Of a stretch of DNA of 64,000 nt, positions 17,230 through 26,137 are shown piece after piece; position 1 is the first letter of the stretch, and every line of letters starts with the position of its first letter. This stretch comes from Thioclava arctica. Lineage in GTDB: Bacteria; Pseudomonadota; Alphaproteobacteria; Rhodobacterales; Rhodobacteraceae. Under the pieces are notes generated by a model, which saw only the letters and a list, made by a program, of their open reading frames with translations, was not told the DNA's origin and did no database searches. The stretch lies in NCBI RefSeq assembly GCF_040892615.1, contig NZ_JBFRYC010000004.1, positions 186,001 through 250,000 of the forward strand, written 5' to 3'. A program made the position numbers and the translations under genes.

Positions 17230-17570
17230 TTAGCCTTGCGGCGGCTGGGCAAGCGCGGAAGGCGCGGTGAGGCGAAAGGCCTCGGTCAGGTGCGGGTGCG
17301 GGTGAATGCTGGCGGCGATCTGTTCCAGCGTCAGCCCATTGCGCACCGCCAATGCGGCCTCGCCCATCAGATCGACGGCTCCTTCGGCCAGAACATGGAG
17401 ACCAAGGATGCGGTGATCGTCGCGGCGATAGATGATGCGCAACCTCCCCAACGTCTCGCCCGAACTCTGGGCGCGCCCGGTGAAGATGTCTGGGAGATGC
17501 TCTGCTCCTGTCTGTTGCGGATGGGGCAGCGATAGCGGCGGCCTCGATTTCGCCTGATTGGGCCGTTTGC
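17230..17570 (-). pseudogene. Remnant of a flavoprotein pyridine nucleotide-disulfide oxidoreductase
   Basis: About 100 codons on the minus strand read as the C-terminal dimerisation domain of a lipoamide dehydrogenase / transhydrogenase-like flavoprotein. The clear part runs from GRLRIIYRRDDHRILGLHV through GEAALAVRNGLTLEQIAAS to HPHPHLTEAF. The FAD and NAD domains and the redox Cys pair are missing, and upstream sequence loses similarity. It is therefore a decayed 3' fragment. The left limit is the in-frame stop; the right limit is approximate. Confidence 0.65.
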
Positions 17571-18009
17571 ACAGGCGGCGCAGGTCGCTGTCTGACAGCT
17601 TGGACAGAGAAATCGCGTGAAAGCGTGGCGGTGATTTGCGCCAAGGCGCCCCGATTGGCGAGGCTTTATGCGACCTCGTTTTTCACCGTCTAAGTGGGGC
17701 TGATCCTGTCTAGCAAGGATTGGCATTGGCTAGATCACCTGATACGCAAATGGCTTGGAAGAATGCTTGACCGCGTTCCTGTGACGCTTCCTTCCTGCGC
17801 AACCGGGCCTTTCCCGGTGCGCCCGAGGCAACGCCCGTGTCGCGCGTCTCATTTTTCTGATCAGGTTTCACAAAGTGCTGAAGCGTAGCGTCAGATGGAT
17901 GAAAGCGGCCAATGCGAACACCATCTAGCAATCAAGGGCGTGATGCTTGTGTCATTGCAGCGATGGACGGGGCGCTTCCCCGCCGCAGATAGCATCTAAG
18001 GAGATACGC
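17571..18009. other. Non-coding stretch upstream of the phasin operon
   Basis: I see no convincing gene in these 439 bases. Open frames here are short and have no ribosome-binding site or recognisable motif. The right end should hold the promoter of the PHA operon; AAGGAGATACGC just before the phasin ATG is its ribosome-binding site. I found no clear FNR or other regulator box. Confidence 0.6.
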
Positions 18010-18474
18010 ATGCCCGATACGCAGGATGTCTTCAAACAAAGCCTTGAACAGAGAACCGCGCTGCCCCGGAACGGGCTGAACACTCCGGGTGCCATCACGA
18101 TCGCGGGCGGAAATACCAAGCTTGAGCACCTCACGGATTTCGCCAGCGATCTGCAACGCCTCTATACCGACGCCATTCAGCGTCACATCGACCCTGTGCT
18201 GAAAGACCACGAAGACGTTTCCAGGCATTTTGCGAAATTGACGCAAAGCCGTGATCCAAAAGAGTTTGCGGATTTTCAGCTGGAGCTGCTGGGGATGATG
18301 ATGGAAACTGCCTTTGTGCGCGCCGAAACCTGGGGTGCGTTGGCCGATCAGGTGGGCCACCGCTATGCCGAGCTTGTTCGCGAGGTGGCAGGAGATTTGC
18401 AAGTGCAGGCCGCGACGCAAGAAGTGCCCGAGTCTGGGGCAGGCAAGCGCGCCGCCGCAAAGGTGAGTAACTGA
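18010..18474 (+). CDS. phaP: Phasin, PHA granule-associated protein
   Basis: This 154-residue, mostly alpha-helical protein has the amphipathic central region expected of a phasin (LTDFASDLQRLYTDAIQRH and LELLGMMMETAFVRAETWG) and a low-complexity Ala/Lys-rich tail. Phasins coat polyhydroxyalkanoate granules and control their size. The ATG at 18010 follows AAGGAGATACGC. The stop is 3 nt before the PHA synthase start, and this context carries much of the assignment, because phasins are weakly conserved. Confidence 0.8.
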   Translation: MPDTQDVFKQSLEQRTALPRNGLNTPGAITIAGGNTKLEHLTDFASDLQRLYTDAIQRHIDPVLKDHEDVSRHFAKLTQSRDPKEFADFQLELLGMMMETAFVRAETWGALADQVGHRYAELVREVAGDLQVQAATQEVPESGAGKRAAAKVSN

Positions 18475-18477
18475 ACC

Positions 18478-20214
18478 ATGACAAAGACAATACCGCCCGC
18501 CAATCCGTTCGATCTGATGCTGCATGCCAGTGAAGGGCGGCTGACGGGTGGGTTGTCACCGGCCTCTGCCGCGCTCGCCTATCTCGACTGGGCGCTGCAT
18601 CTGGCCAATGCGCCGGGCAAACGATCAGAAATCCTGCGCGCGGCGCTTGCGCGTCAGATGGCGTTGGCGGGGTATCTCTCTGCGCTCGCTGTCGATCACA
18701 CCAAAGAGGGCGCGGCCCCGATCACACCGCGCCCCGAGGATCACCGTTTCGATGACCCAGCATGGCAACAATGGCCCTTCGCAGCCTATGCCCAGTCCTT
18801 CCTTGCGACCGAGCAGTTATGGGACGAGCTGACAAAGGGGATCGCGGGGGTGTCGCGCCACCATCTTGATCTGGTGAATTTCGGGGTCCGGCAGTGGCTT
18901 GATATGATGTCCCCGTCCAATTTCTTGGCCACAAACCCAGAAATCATTGCCCGCACCCATGAAACGGGTGGCCAGAACCTGGTGACGGGCGCGCGGCATT
19001 TCTTTGAGGATTTGATGCGCGAAACAGAGGGCAAGCCGCCCGAAGGGGCCGAGCAGTTCCGCCCCGGCCATGAGGTGGCGGTGACGCCCGGACAGGTGGT
19101 GTATCGCAACGAATTGATCGAGCTGATTCAATACACGCCGACCACAGACAAGGTGCATCCAGAACCGATCCTGATCGTTCCGGCCTGGATCATGAAATAC
19201 TACATTCTCGATCTGAGCCCGAAGAATTCGATGGTGCGCTATCTGGTGCAACAGGGCCACACCGTCTTCATGATCTCGTGGATAAACCCCGACGAGGAAG
19301 AGCGTGATTTCAGCCTTCAGACCTATGTGGAAAAGGGGGTGCTTGCTGCGCTGGATGCGGTGCAGGCAATCGTGCCGGGGCCCAAGGTGCATGCCGTGGG
19401 CTATTGCATCGGCGGCACACTTTTGTCGCTTGCCGCGGCCCTTCTGGGCAAGACCGGGCAGGATCGTCTGGCATCGCTCACGCTATTTGCCGCGCAGATC
19501 GATTTTACCGAGGCGGGCGAGATTTTGCTGTTTGTCGATGACAGTCAGGTCGCCTTTCTCAAGGATATGATGGCCGAGCGCGGCTATCTTGATGCGGGCG
19601 AGATGGCGGGCGCCTTCGAGATGCTGCGCGCGAACGATCTGATCTGGTCGCGCATCGTGCATGACTATCTGATGGGCGAACGCCGCCCGTTAAACGATCT
19701 GATGGCGTGGAATGCCGATGTCACCCGGATGCCCTATCAGATGCACTCGCAATACCTACAAAAACTGTTTCTAGATAATGACTTCTCTGAAGGTCGGTTC
19801 GAGCTGGGCGATGTCACCGTGGCCCCTCCCGATATCACCACGCCGATCTTTGCCGTCGGGACCGAGCACGATCATGTGGCCCCTTGGCACTCGGTCTATA
19901 AGGTCACGCTTTTGACGGATGTCGATGTGACCTTCCTGCTGACCAGTGGCGGGCATAATGCCGGGATCGTCAGCGAGCCCGGCCATCCACGCCGCCACTA
20001 CCGCATCGGCGATCACTGCGCCAATTCCAGCTTTGTGCCGCCGAAAAAGTGGTTCAACGGCACGCCCGAACATGAGGGGTCATGGTGGCCCGCTTGGCAA
20101 GCGTGGCTCGCCAAGCGTTCAGGAAAACCGGGCCCGCTGCCGCAGATGGGGCGCGAGGAGGCTGGCTATCCCCCGCTTTGCCCGGCACCGGGCGAATACG
20201 TGTTGCAACGCTAA
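18478..20214 (+). CDS. phaC: Class I poly(3-hydroxyalkanoate) synthase
   Basis: This 578-residue enzyme polymerises 3-hydroxyacyl-CoA into PHA. The N-terminal region is followed by the alpha/beta-hydrolase core with ILIVPAWIMKYYILDL, the lipase-like box VGYCIGGTLLS with nucleophile Cys310, the Asp in GTEHDHVAPWHSVYK and the His in TSGGHNAGIV. The length fits class I synthases that need no PhaE or PhaR partner. It follows the phasin gene by 3 nt. No acetoacetyl-CoA reductase (phaB) is in the window, so the monomer reductase must come from elsewhere or from the FabI-like enzyme downstream. Confidence 0.95.
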   Translation: MTKTIPPANPFDLMLHASEGRLTGGLSPASAALAYLDWALHLANAPGKRSEILRAALARQMALAGYLSALAVDHTKEGAAPITPRPEDHRFDDPAWQQWPFAAYAQSFLATEQLWDELTKGIAGVSRHHLDLVNFGVRQWLDMMSPSNFLATNPEIIARTHETGGQNLVTGARHFFEDLMRETEGKPPEGAEQFRPGHEVAVTPGQVVYRNELIELIQYTPTTDKVHPEPILIVPAWIMKYYILDLSPKNSMVRYLVQQGHTVFMISWINPDEEERDFSLQTYVEKGVLAALDAVQAIVPGPKVHAVGYCIGGTLLSLAAALLGKTGQDRLASLTLFAAQIDFTEAGEILLFVDDSQVAFLKDMMAERGYLDAGEMAGAFEMLRANDLIWSRIVHDYLMGERRPLNDLMAWNADVTRMPYQMHSQYLQKLFLDNDFSEGRFELGDVTVAPPDITTPIFAVGTEHDHVAPWHSVYKVTLLTDVDVTFLLTSGGHNAGIVSEPGHPRRHYRIGDHCANSSFVPPKKWFNGTPEHEGSWWPAWQAWLAKRSGKPGPLPQMGREEAGYPPLCPAPGEYVLQR

Positions 20215-20228
20215 CAGGAGTGACGCCG

Positions 20229-21005
20229 ATGACACCGATGCACCTTCCCCTGAGTGGAAAGAAGGGTCTTGTCATCGGTGTCGCCAACGAGACAAGCATC
20301 GCGTATGGCTGCGCGCGCGCCTTTCGTGATGCGGGCGCCGACCTCGCGCTGACATATTTCGACGCCAAGGCCGAGCCCTTTGTCCGACCGCTGGCCGAGG
20401 CGCTATCTTGCCCGATCATCCTGCCCTGTAATGTTGAAAAGCCCGGCGCGCTGGATGCGGTGTTTGATCAGATCGAACGGGACTGGGGGCGGCTTGATTT
20501 TGCGCTGCATTCGATCGCCTTCGCGCCCGCTGCGGATCTGCATGGTCGGGTGACGGATTGCTCGCCCGAGGGGTTTGCGCGCGCGATGGATATCTCGGTG
20601 CACTCCTTCATCCGTATGGCAAAACGTGCCGAGAAGCTGATGGACAAGGGCGGCGCGCTTTTGTCGATGAGCTATTACGGCGCCGAGAAAGTCGTCGATC
20701 ATTACAACCTGATGTGCCCGGTCAAGGCCGCGCTCGAGGCCACGACCCGCTCGCTGTCGGCTGAACTCAGCGGTAGCGGCATTCGCGTCAACAGCCTGTC
20801 GCCGGGGCCGATCAAGACCCGTGCCGCCTCGGGGATCGCGCATTTCGACGCGCTGATGGAAAAGGCCGTCGCCAAGGCCCCGTCACATCGCCTGACGACC
20901 ATCGACGAGGTCGGCGCGATGGCGGCGTTTCTGGTCAGTGACAGCGCGCGCAGCGTGACCGGCGACATTCTGTATATCGACGGAGGCTATCACGTCATCG
21001 ACTGA
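20229..21005 (+). CDS. fabI: FabI-like enoyl-[ACP] reductase
   Basis: This 258-residue SDR protein matches FabI. The cofactor motif is GVANETSIAYGCARAF. The catalytic set is SYYGAEKVVDHYNLM followed by Lys (Tyr-x6-Lys), and the C-terminus carries ILYIDGGYHVID. It reduces 2-enoyl thioesters with NAD(P)H. The ATG at 20229 follows CAGGAGTGACGCCG, 14 nt after phaC. Its place in a PHA and acyl-phosphate operon suggests a second, specialised copy, perhaps acting on short enoyl-CoA as an electron sink; that role is inference. All key residues are present. Confidence 0.88.
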   Translation: MTPMHLPLSGKKGLVIGVANETSIAYGCARAFRDAGADLALTYFDAKAEPFVRPLAEALSCPIILPCNVEKPGALDAVFDQIERDWGRLDFALHSIAFAPAADLHGRVTDCSPEGFARAMDISVHSFIRMAKRAEKLMDKGGALLSMSYYGAEKVVDHYNLMCPVKAALEATTRSLSAELSGSGIRVNSLSPGPIKTRAASGIAHFDALMEKAVAKAPSHRLTTIDEVGAMAAFLVSDSARSVTGDILYIDGGYHVID

Positions 21006-21044
21006 TTTGACGCGCCGATGAGACAGCGAAACAGGAGAAAGCAG

Positions 21045-22418
21045 ATGCTTCAGACCGACACCGACCTCATCGCCAATCGCACCATCGGGCAGATCAAGCC
21101 GGGCGATAGCGCCCGGCTAAGCCGCAAACTGACCGTGCGCGATCTTGAGCTGATCTCAGCCCTTGGCGGCGGCGGCGGGCCAGTTGCCTGCGAAACCGGA
21201 CCAATTGCTTGGGCCGGATCAAGCCTTGCGGCGCTGATCGGCACGCGTTTGCCCGGTGCGGGCAGCCGGATCGACGCGGTGGATCTGCGCTTTCACGCGG
21301 GGCTCGCGGTGGGGGATACGCTGGATCTCGAGGTGCGCGTGCGCAGTGTCGATCTCGCAACGCGGGCGGTCGTGTTCGACTGCACCGGCACCGGGCCCAA
21401 GGGCAAGTCACTGGTCGAGGGCAGCTTGCAGGTCACCGCCCCGGCCAACCAGATCACCCGCGCCCCATCGGATAGCCCTAACCTTATTATCGGCGAACGC
21501 GGCGCGAAGTTTCGCAAACTGATCGCGCAGGCGAAAACACTAAAGCCCATCCTCACCGCCATCGTGCACCCGGTCGAACCCAACGCCATAGCGGGCGCTA
21601 TCGAGGCCGCGCAGGCCGGGTTGATCTCTCCCGTCTTTGTTGGCCCCGAGGCGCGTATCCGGGCCGCTGCAAAAGAGGCAGGCCTTGATCTGTCCAACTG
21701 GCCCATCGAGGACACCGAACATTCCGATGCCGCCGCCGAAACGGCCGCGCGCATGGCCCATGAGGGTCGTGTTCACGCGCTGATGAAGGGCAGTCTGCAT
21801 ACCGACGAATTTCTCCACCCGATCTTGCAGCCCGAGTTGAACCTGCGCACCAAACGCCGCCTCAGCCATGTGTTTTTGATGGATGTGCCGGGCACGGATC
21901 GTCTGCTGTTCATCACCGATGGCGCGATCAACATCGCGCCCGATCTCGCCGCCAAGACCGAGATCGTGCAGAACGCGATTGAGATGGCACATGCGCTGGG
22001 CGTTGAAACCCCGCGCGTCGCCATTCTTTCGGCGGTGGAGGTAATCAATCCGCGCATTCCCTCGACGTTGGATGCCGCCGCCCTGTGCAAGATGGCCGAG
22101 CGCGGGCAGATCACCGGCGCGGTGCTGGATGGGCCATTGGCGCTTGATAATGCGGTCTCGACGCTGGCGGCGGAAATCAAGCATATCCATTCCGATGTGG
22201 CCGGGCGCGCCGATATCTTGCTTGCGCCCGATCTGGACGCGGGCAACATGATTGCCAAGCAGTTGGAATACCTCGCCTCCAGCGAGGCCGCCGGGGTGGT
22301 TCTGGGCGCGCGGGTGCCCATAGTGCTGACTAGCCGCGCGGATTCTGCGCAAAGCCGGTTGGCCTCATGTGCGGTGGCGTCGTTGATCCATGCGCATCGG
22401 GCCGGGGGCGTGGCATGA
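21045..22418 (+). CDS. MaoC-like domain fused to phosphate acetyl/butyryltransferase
   Basis: This 457-residue protein has an N-terminal MaoC hotdog region (about 1-140, including VRDLELISALGGGGGPVACE) and a C-terminal phosphotransacetylase domain (about 150-457, with SPVFVGPEARIRAAAKEAG, LMKGSLHTDEF and RLLFITDGAIN). The second domain exchanges CoA for phosphate on short acyl-CoA. The ATG at 21045 follows ACAGGAGAAAGCAG. Its stop overlaps the acetate kinase ATG by 4 nt. Together they turn acetyl- or butyryl-CoA into acid and ATP, or run in reverse to activate acids for PHA. Confidence 0.9.
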   Translation: MLQTDTDLIANRTIGQIKPGDSARLSRKLTVRDLELISALGGGGGPVACETGPIAWAGSSLAALIGTRLPGAGSRIDAVDLRFHAGLAVGDTLDLEVRVRSVDLATRAVVFDCTGTGPKGKSLVEGSLQVTAPANQITRAPSDSPNLIIGERGAKFRKLIAQAKTLKPILTAIVHPVEPNAIAGAIEAAQAGLISPVFVGPEARIRAAAKEAGLDLSNWPIEDTEHSDAAAETAARMAHEGRVHALMKGSLHTDEFLHPILQPELNLRTKRRLSHVFLMDVPGTDRLLFITDGAINIAPDLAAKTEIVQNAIEMAHALGVETPRVAILSAVEVINPRIPSTLDAAALCKMAERGQITGAVLDGPLALDNAVSTLAAEIKHIHSDVAGRADILLAPDLDAGNMIAKQLEYLASSEAAGVVLGARVPIVLTSRADSAQSRLASCAVASLIHAHRAGGVA

Positions 22419-23611
22419 GCGAGGTCATTCTGACCCTCAACGCAGGCTCAACCAGTCTCAAGTTTTCACTGTTCGCGGCGGGGCCAGACGGGGTCGATCC
22501 GACGGCCCTTGCCGATGGCGAGGCCGACGGGTTGGGCGATGCGCCCCATCTCAAAATCTCTGCGGCCAGTGGCGGCATTGATACTGCGCTGGAGTCGGGC
22601 AATTACGAGGCGGTGCTGGCACGCGTGCTGGACTGGATCGAGACCCATGACAGCGGCATGACCCTGATCGGCGCGGGCCATCGCATCGTGCATGGCGGCC
22701 CCGAATTTGCGGCACCTGTGCGCCTGAGCAAGGCGATCACCCGCAAGCTGGCCGCGCTTAACCCGCTGGCGCCGCTGCACCAGCCCCACAACCTTGTGCC
22801 CGTGCGTGTGCTAAGCGCAAGCCATCCGCATTTGCCGCAAGTCGCATGTTTCGATACCGGTTTTCACGCCAGCAACGCGCCGCTAAGCACCCGTTATGCG
22901 ATCCCGCGCGAGATGCATGACGCGGGGATTCGCCGCTATGGCTTTCACGGGCTGTCCTACGAATATATCGCCTCGACCCTGCCTGAATATCTGGGGGCCA
23001 AGGCGAATGGCCGTGTGGTGGTGGCGCATCTGGGCGGGGGTGCGAGCATGTGCGCGATCCGCGAGGGGCGCTCGGTTGCCTCAAGCATGGGGTTTTCGGC
23101 GATTGACGGGCTGGTGATGGCCACCCGCTCTGGCGCGATTGACCCCGGTGTGCTGCTATATCTCATGAGCGAACGGGGCATGGATGAAACGGCGCTGAGC
23201 GATCTGCTGTATCGCCGTTCGGGCCTGCTGGGCGTGTCGGGGATCAGCGGCGACATGCGCACGCTTCTGGCCAGCCCCAGCCCCGAGGCGCGCGAGGCCG
23301 TCGATCTGTTCATCTACCGGATTAGGCGCGAACTTGGCTCGTTGGTGGCAGCACTGGGCGGGTTGGATGCGCTGATCTTCACCGGCGGTATTGGCGAACA
23401 TGCCGCCCCGGTGCGCGAAGGCGTCTGTGCGGGTGCGCAGTGGCTGGGTATCCGGCTGGATGAGACTGCCAATCAAACTGACGGGCCACGCATCAGCGAT
23501 GGGGATAGCGCGGTTCCCGTCTTCGTCATTCCCACGAACGAAGATCTGATGATCGCACGCCACACATTGCACGTGCTGCGCCCGGCCGTGGTGGGGCGCG
23601 CGAGACAATAA
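22415..23611 (+). CDS. ackA: Acetate (or propionate/butyrate) kinase
   Basis: This 398-residue kinase of the acetate kinase family has the N-terminal phosphate motif LTLNAGSTSLKFSLF, GHRIVHGG, the segment RRYGFHGLSYEYIA, the nucleotide loop VAHLGGGASMCAI and the C-terminal FTGGIGEHAAPVRE. It makes ATP and a short acid from acyl phosphate. The ATG lies in the 4-nt overlap with the phosphotransacetylase stop. Chain-length preference between acetate, propionate and butyrate cannot be told from sequence. Confidence 0.93.
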   Translation: MSEVILTLNAGSTSLKFSLFAAGPDGVDPTALADGEADGLGDAPHLKISAASGGIDTALESGNYEAVLARVLDWIETHDSGMTLIGAGHRIVHGGPEFAAPVRLSKAITRKLAALNPLAPLHQPHNLVPVRVLSASHPHLPQVACFDTGFHASNAPLSTRYAIPREMHDAGIRRYGFHGLSYEYIASTLPEYLGAKANGRVVVAHLGGGASMCAIREGRSVASSMGFSAIDGLVMATRSGAIDPGVLLYLMSERGMDETALSDLLYRRSGLLGVSGISGDMRTLLASPSPEAREAVDLFIYRIRRELGSLVAALGGLDALIFTGGIGEHAAPVREGVCAGAQWLGIRLDETANQTDGPRISDGDSAVPVFVIPTNEDLMIARHTLHVLRPAVVGRARQ

Positions 23612-23635
23612 GTGAATTCAACCAAGGAGCTAATC

Positions 23636-24823
23636 ATGTCCAGGATCGAAGTTATTCTCGCGGCTGCGACGCGCACCGCCATTGGTACCTATGATGGAAC
23701 GCTCAAGAGCACCCCGGCGACCGAGCTCGGGGCAGTCGCGATCCGCGCCGCTCTGGAGCGATCCGGTCTGAGCGGCGGCGATATCGGCACGGTCGTCATG
23801 GGCAATGTCGTTCAGGCTGGCAACAAGATGAACCCGGCGCGCCAAGCCGCGATTGGGGGTGGGCTGCCTGTCGATGTGCCCGCGATGACGGTCAACCGGG
23901 TCTGTGGGTCGGGCGCGCAGGGGATCGCGAGTGCGGCGCAGGAAATCTGGCTTGGTAACCTTTCCAGCGCCGTCGGTGGCGGCATGGAGAACATGGACCG
24001 TGCGCCCTACCTGATGGCGGGCGGGCGCTGGGGCTACCGGATGGGCAATGCTGAGATTTACGACTCGATGCTGCTGGACGGGCTGAACGATGCGTTCTCA
24101 GATCAGCATTCGGGTTGGCATACCGAGGATTTGGTGGCGAAATTCGGTTTGACCCGCGAAGATCAGGACCGTTTTGCGCTGCGCTCGCAGGAGCGGTTTT
24201 CAGCAGCGCAGGCAGCGGGCAAGTTCGACGCCGAAATCGCCCCGGTCGAGATCAAATCGCGCAAAGGGTCGGTGATGTTTGCCAAGGACGAACATAACCG
24301 CCCCGAAACGACGCTGGAAAGCCTCGCCAAGCTTAAACCCGCCTTTCGCAAGGATGGCACGATCACCGCAGGCAATGCGCCGGGGCTGAATTCGGCTGGG
24401 GCGGCGATGATCGTGGCCGAACGCGGCTGGGCCGAGGGCAAGGGCGTCACCCCGATGGCGCGGCTGGTGTCTTACGGCATCGGCGCGGTTGAGCCGGGCT
24501 TTTTCGGCCTTGGCCCGGTGCCCGCCGTGCGTCAGGCGCTTGATCGGGCGGGCTGGTCCATCGGCGATGTCGAACGCTTCGAGATCAACGAGGCCTTCGC
24601 CGCCATCGTGCTGGCGGTGATGAAGGAGCTGTCGATCCCCGAAGACATCGTCAATGTCGAGGGCGGCTCGATTGCGCATGGCCACCCCATCGGCGCGACT
24701 GGTGCGGTTCTGACCACGCGGCTTTTGCATTCAATGGCGCGCGACGGCATCCGGCGCGGCGTGGTGACGCTGTGCATCGGTGGCGGTCAGGGCATCGCGC
24801 TAGCGCTGGAGCGGTTGGACTAA
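23636..24823 (+). CDS. Acetyl-CoA C-acetyltransferase (thiolase)
   Basis: This 395-residue thiolase condenses two acetyl-CoA to acetoacetyl-CoA, or cleaves it. The nucleophile Cys90 is in NRVCGSGAQG, and further marks are NEAFAAIV, the His in GHPIGATGA and the second Cys in LCIGGGQGIAL. The ATG follows AAGGAGCTAATC, 24 nt after the kinase stop. In this operon it is the probable first enzyme of PHA synthesis (PhaA role), but a catabolic role is equally open. Confidence 0.93.
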   Translation: MSRIEVILAAATRTAIGTYDGTLKSTPATELGAVAIRAALERSGLSGGDIGTVVMGNVVQAGNKMNPARQAAIGGGLPVDVPAMTVNRVCGSGAQGIASAAQEIWLGNLSSAVGGGMENMDRAPYLMAGGRWGYRMGNAEIYDSMLLDGLNDAFSDQHSGWHTEDLVAKFGLTREDQDRFALRSQERFSAAQAAGKFDAEIAPVEIKSRKGSVMFAKDEHNRPETTLESLAKLKPAFRKDGTITAGNAPGLNSAGAAMIVAERGWAEGKGVTPMARLVSYGIGAVEPGFFGLGPVPAVRQALDRAGWSIGDVERFEINEAFAAIVLAVMKELSIPEDIVNVEGGSIAHGHPIGATGAVLTTRLLHSMARDGIRRGVVTLCIGGGQGIALALERLD

Positions 24824-24903
24824 GGAGGCAGGAAATTGGATCGTGTGAAGGACGAGGGCTCAGGGATCGGTGCTGTAACTGGCATCGGCTAAGATGAAAT
24901 GCG

Positions 24904-24924
24904 CCACCGGCAGCGCGCCGGTGG
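24904..24924 (+). promoter_or_regulatory. Intergenic hairpin between thiolase and hydrolase genes
   Basis: CCACCGGC and its exact complement GCCGGTGG enclose a 5-nt loop in the 186-nt gap before the hydrolase gene. No T tract follows, so it is more likely an mRNA-processing or attenuation structure than a full terminator. The gap has no other coding signal. Confidence 0.5.
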
Positions 24925-25009
24925 TCGATGGCGGATCTACCGCCCAGTAACGCAAGCAAGTGCCGCGCTTGGGGAGGAGACGCGTGCCGATTTCTCGAAA
25001 GGAAAGATC

Positions 25010-26137
25010 ATGACGACATCACCCATTAAAACTCCGAAAATCGACCATTCCGTTCCATGGTTCTGGCCCTTGGCCATGAGCATGGAGATGGGTCAGGACG
25101 GTCTGGACCTGTTTCGCCAGAACATGAAAGCCGTGGCCGAGATTGCCGAGATCACCGATCCGCAGCCCTCGGTCTGGGCCACGGAAAACCGCGTTCTCCA
25201 AGAGATGGACACGATGCGGCTGCGCGATTTCACCCGCAAAGGGGCAGGGCAGGGTGGCGTGCCGGTCTTGATTGATCCGCCCTATGCCGGGCACAGCTCG
25301 ACCATCGCGGATTACCAAAAAGGGCAAAGCCTGATCGAAACATTGCTGGATGCCGGGGTGCCGCGTCTGCTGGCGATGGATTGGAAGGCGGCCACGCCCG
25401 AAATGCGTGATTTCAACATCGACAAATATCTTGCCGAGATCAACGCGGTGGTCGATGATCTGGGCGGGCGCGTGGCCTTGGTCGGGCTGTGTCAGGGCGG
25501 TTGGATGTCGGCAATGTATGCCGCGCGCTTCCCCGAAAAGGTGGCCGCGCTGGTGCTGGCGGGATCGCCCATCGACACCAATGCTGGACACGGACCGATC
25601 CGCAAGCTGGCGCATGAAATGCCGCTCGATCTGTATCGCGAGATGGTCAAAAGCGGCGGTGGGCGGATGCTGGGGCAATATATGCTGGCAGGCTGGAAGA
25701 ATATGCACCCGGGCGAGCAATACCTAGGCAAATTCATCGACCTCTACGCCCATGCGACGGATGAAAAATACCTCAAACGCACCAAGGCTTTTGAGCGCTG
25801 GTATGAAAACCCGATCGACCTGCCGGGGCCGTATTACCTGCAGTCGATTGAATTGCTGTTTAAGAAAAACATGTTCGCCAAGGGCCAATTCGTCGGGTTG
25901 GGGCGAACGCTTGATCTCAAGGCGATCACCTGTCCGCTGTATATGCTGGCGGGCAAAAGCGACGACATCACGACATGGGAGCAGGTCTACGCTGCCGAGC
26001 ATCTTGTTGGCACCGATCCTGCAAAGATGGTCAAGCAGACGGTGCCGGGCGGGCATATCGGACTGTTCATGGGCTCCAATACGCTGAAAGACACTTGGCC
26101 GGGTATCGCCAAGTGGATCATGGAGGCGGTGTCATGA
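25010..26137 (+). CDS. PhaC/PhaZ-like alpha/beta hydrolase with cysteine nucleophile
   Basis: This 375-residue protein resembles the catalytic half of PHA synthases and some intracellular PHA depolymerases. The nucleophile elbow is VGLCQGGWMS with Cys161, the acid lies in LAGKSDDITTW and the His in VPGGHIGLF. The N-terminal DPPYAGHSSTIADYQ replaces the longer N-terminal domain of class I PhaC. It may mobilise PHA or process oligomers from the upstream synthase. The ATG at 25010 follows AAAGGAAAGATC. Its stop overlaps the P-ATPase start (ATGA). A depolymerase or thioesterase role cannot be separated by sequence alone. Confidence 0.75.
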   Translation: MTTSPIKTPKIDHSVPWFWPLAMSMEMGQDGLDLFRQNMKAVAEIAEITDPQPSVWATENRVLQEMDTMRLRDFTRKGAGQGGVPVLIDPPYAGHSSTIADYQKGQSLIETLLDAGVPRLLAMDWKAATPEMRDFNIDKYLAEINAVVDDLGGRVALVGLCQGGWMSAMYAARFPEKVAALVLAGSPIDTNAGHGPIRKLAHEMPLDLYREMVKSGGGRMLGQYMLAGWKNMHPGEQYLGKFIDLYAHATDEKYLKRTKAFERWYENPIDLPGPYYLQSIELLFKKNMFAKGQFVGLGRTLDLKAITCPLYMLAGKSDDITTWEQVYAAEHLVGTDPAKMVKQTVPGGHIGLFMGSNTLKDTWPGIAKWIMEAVS

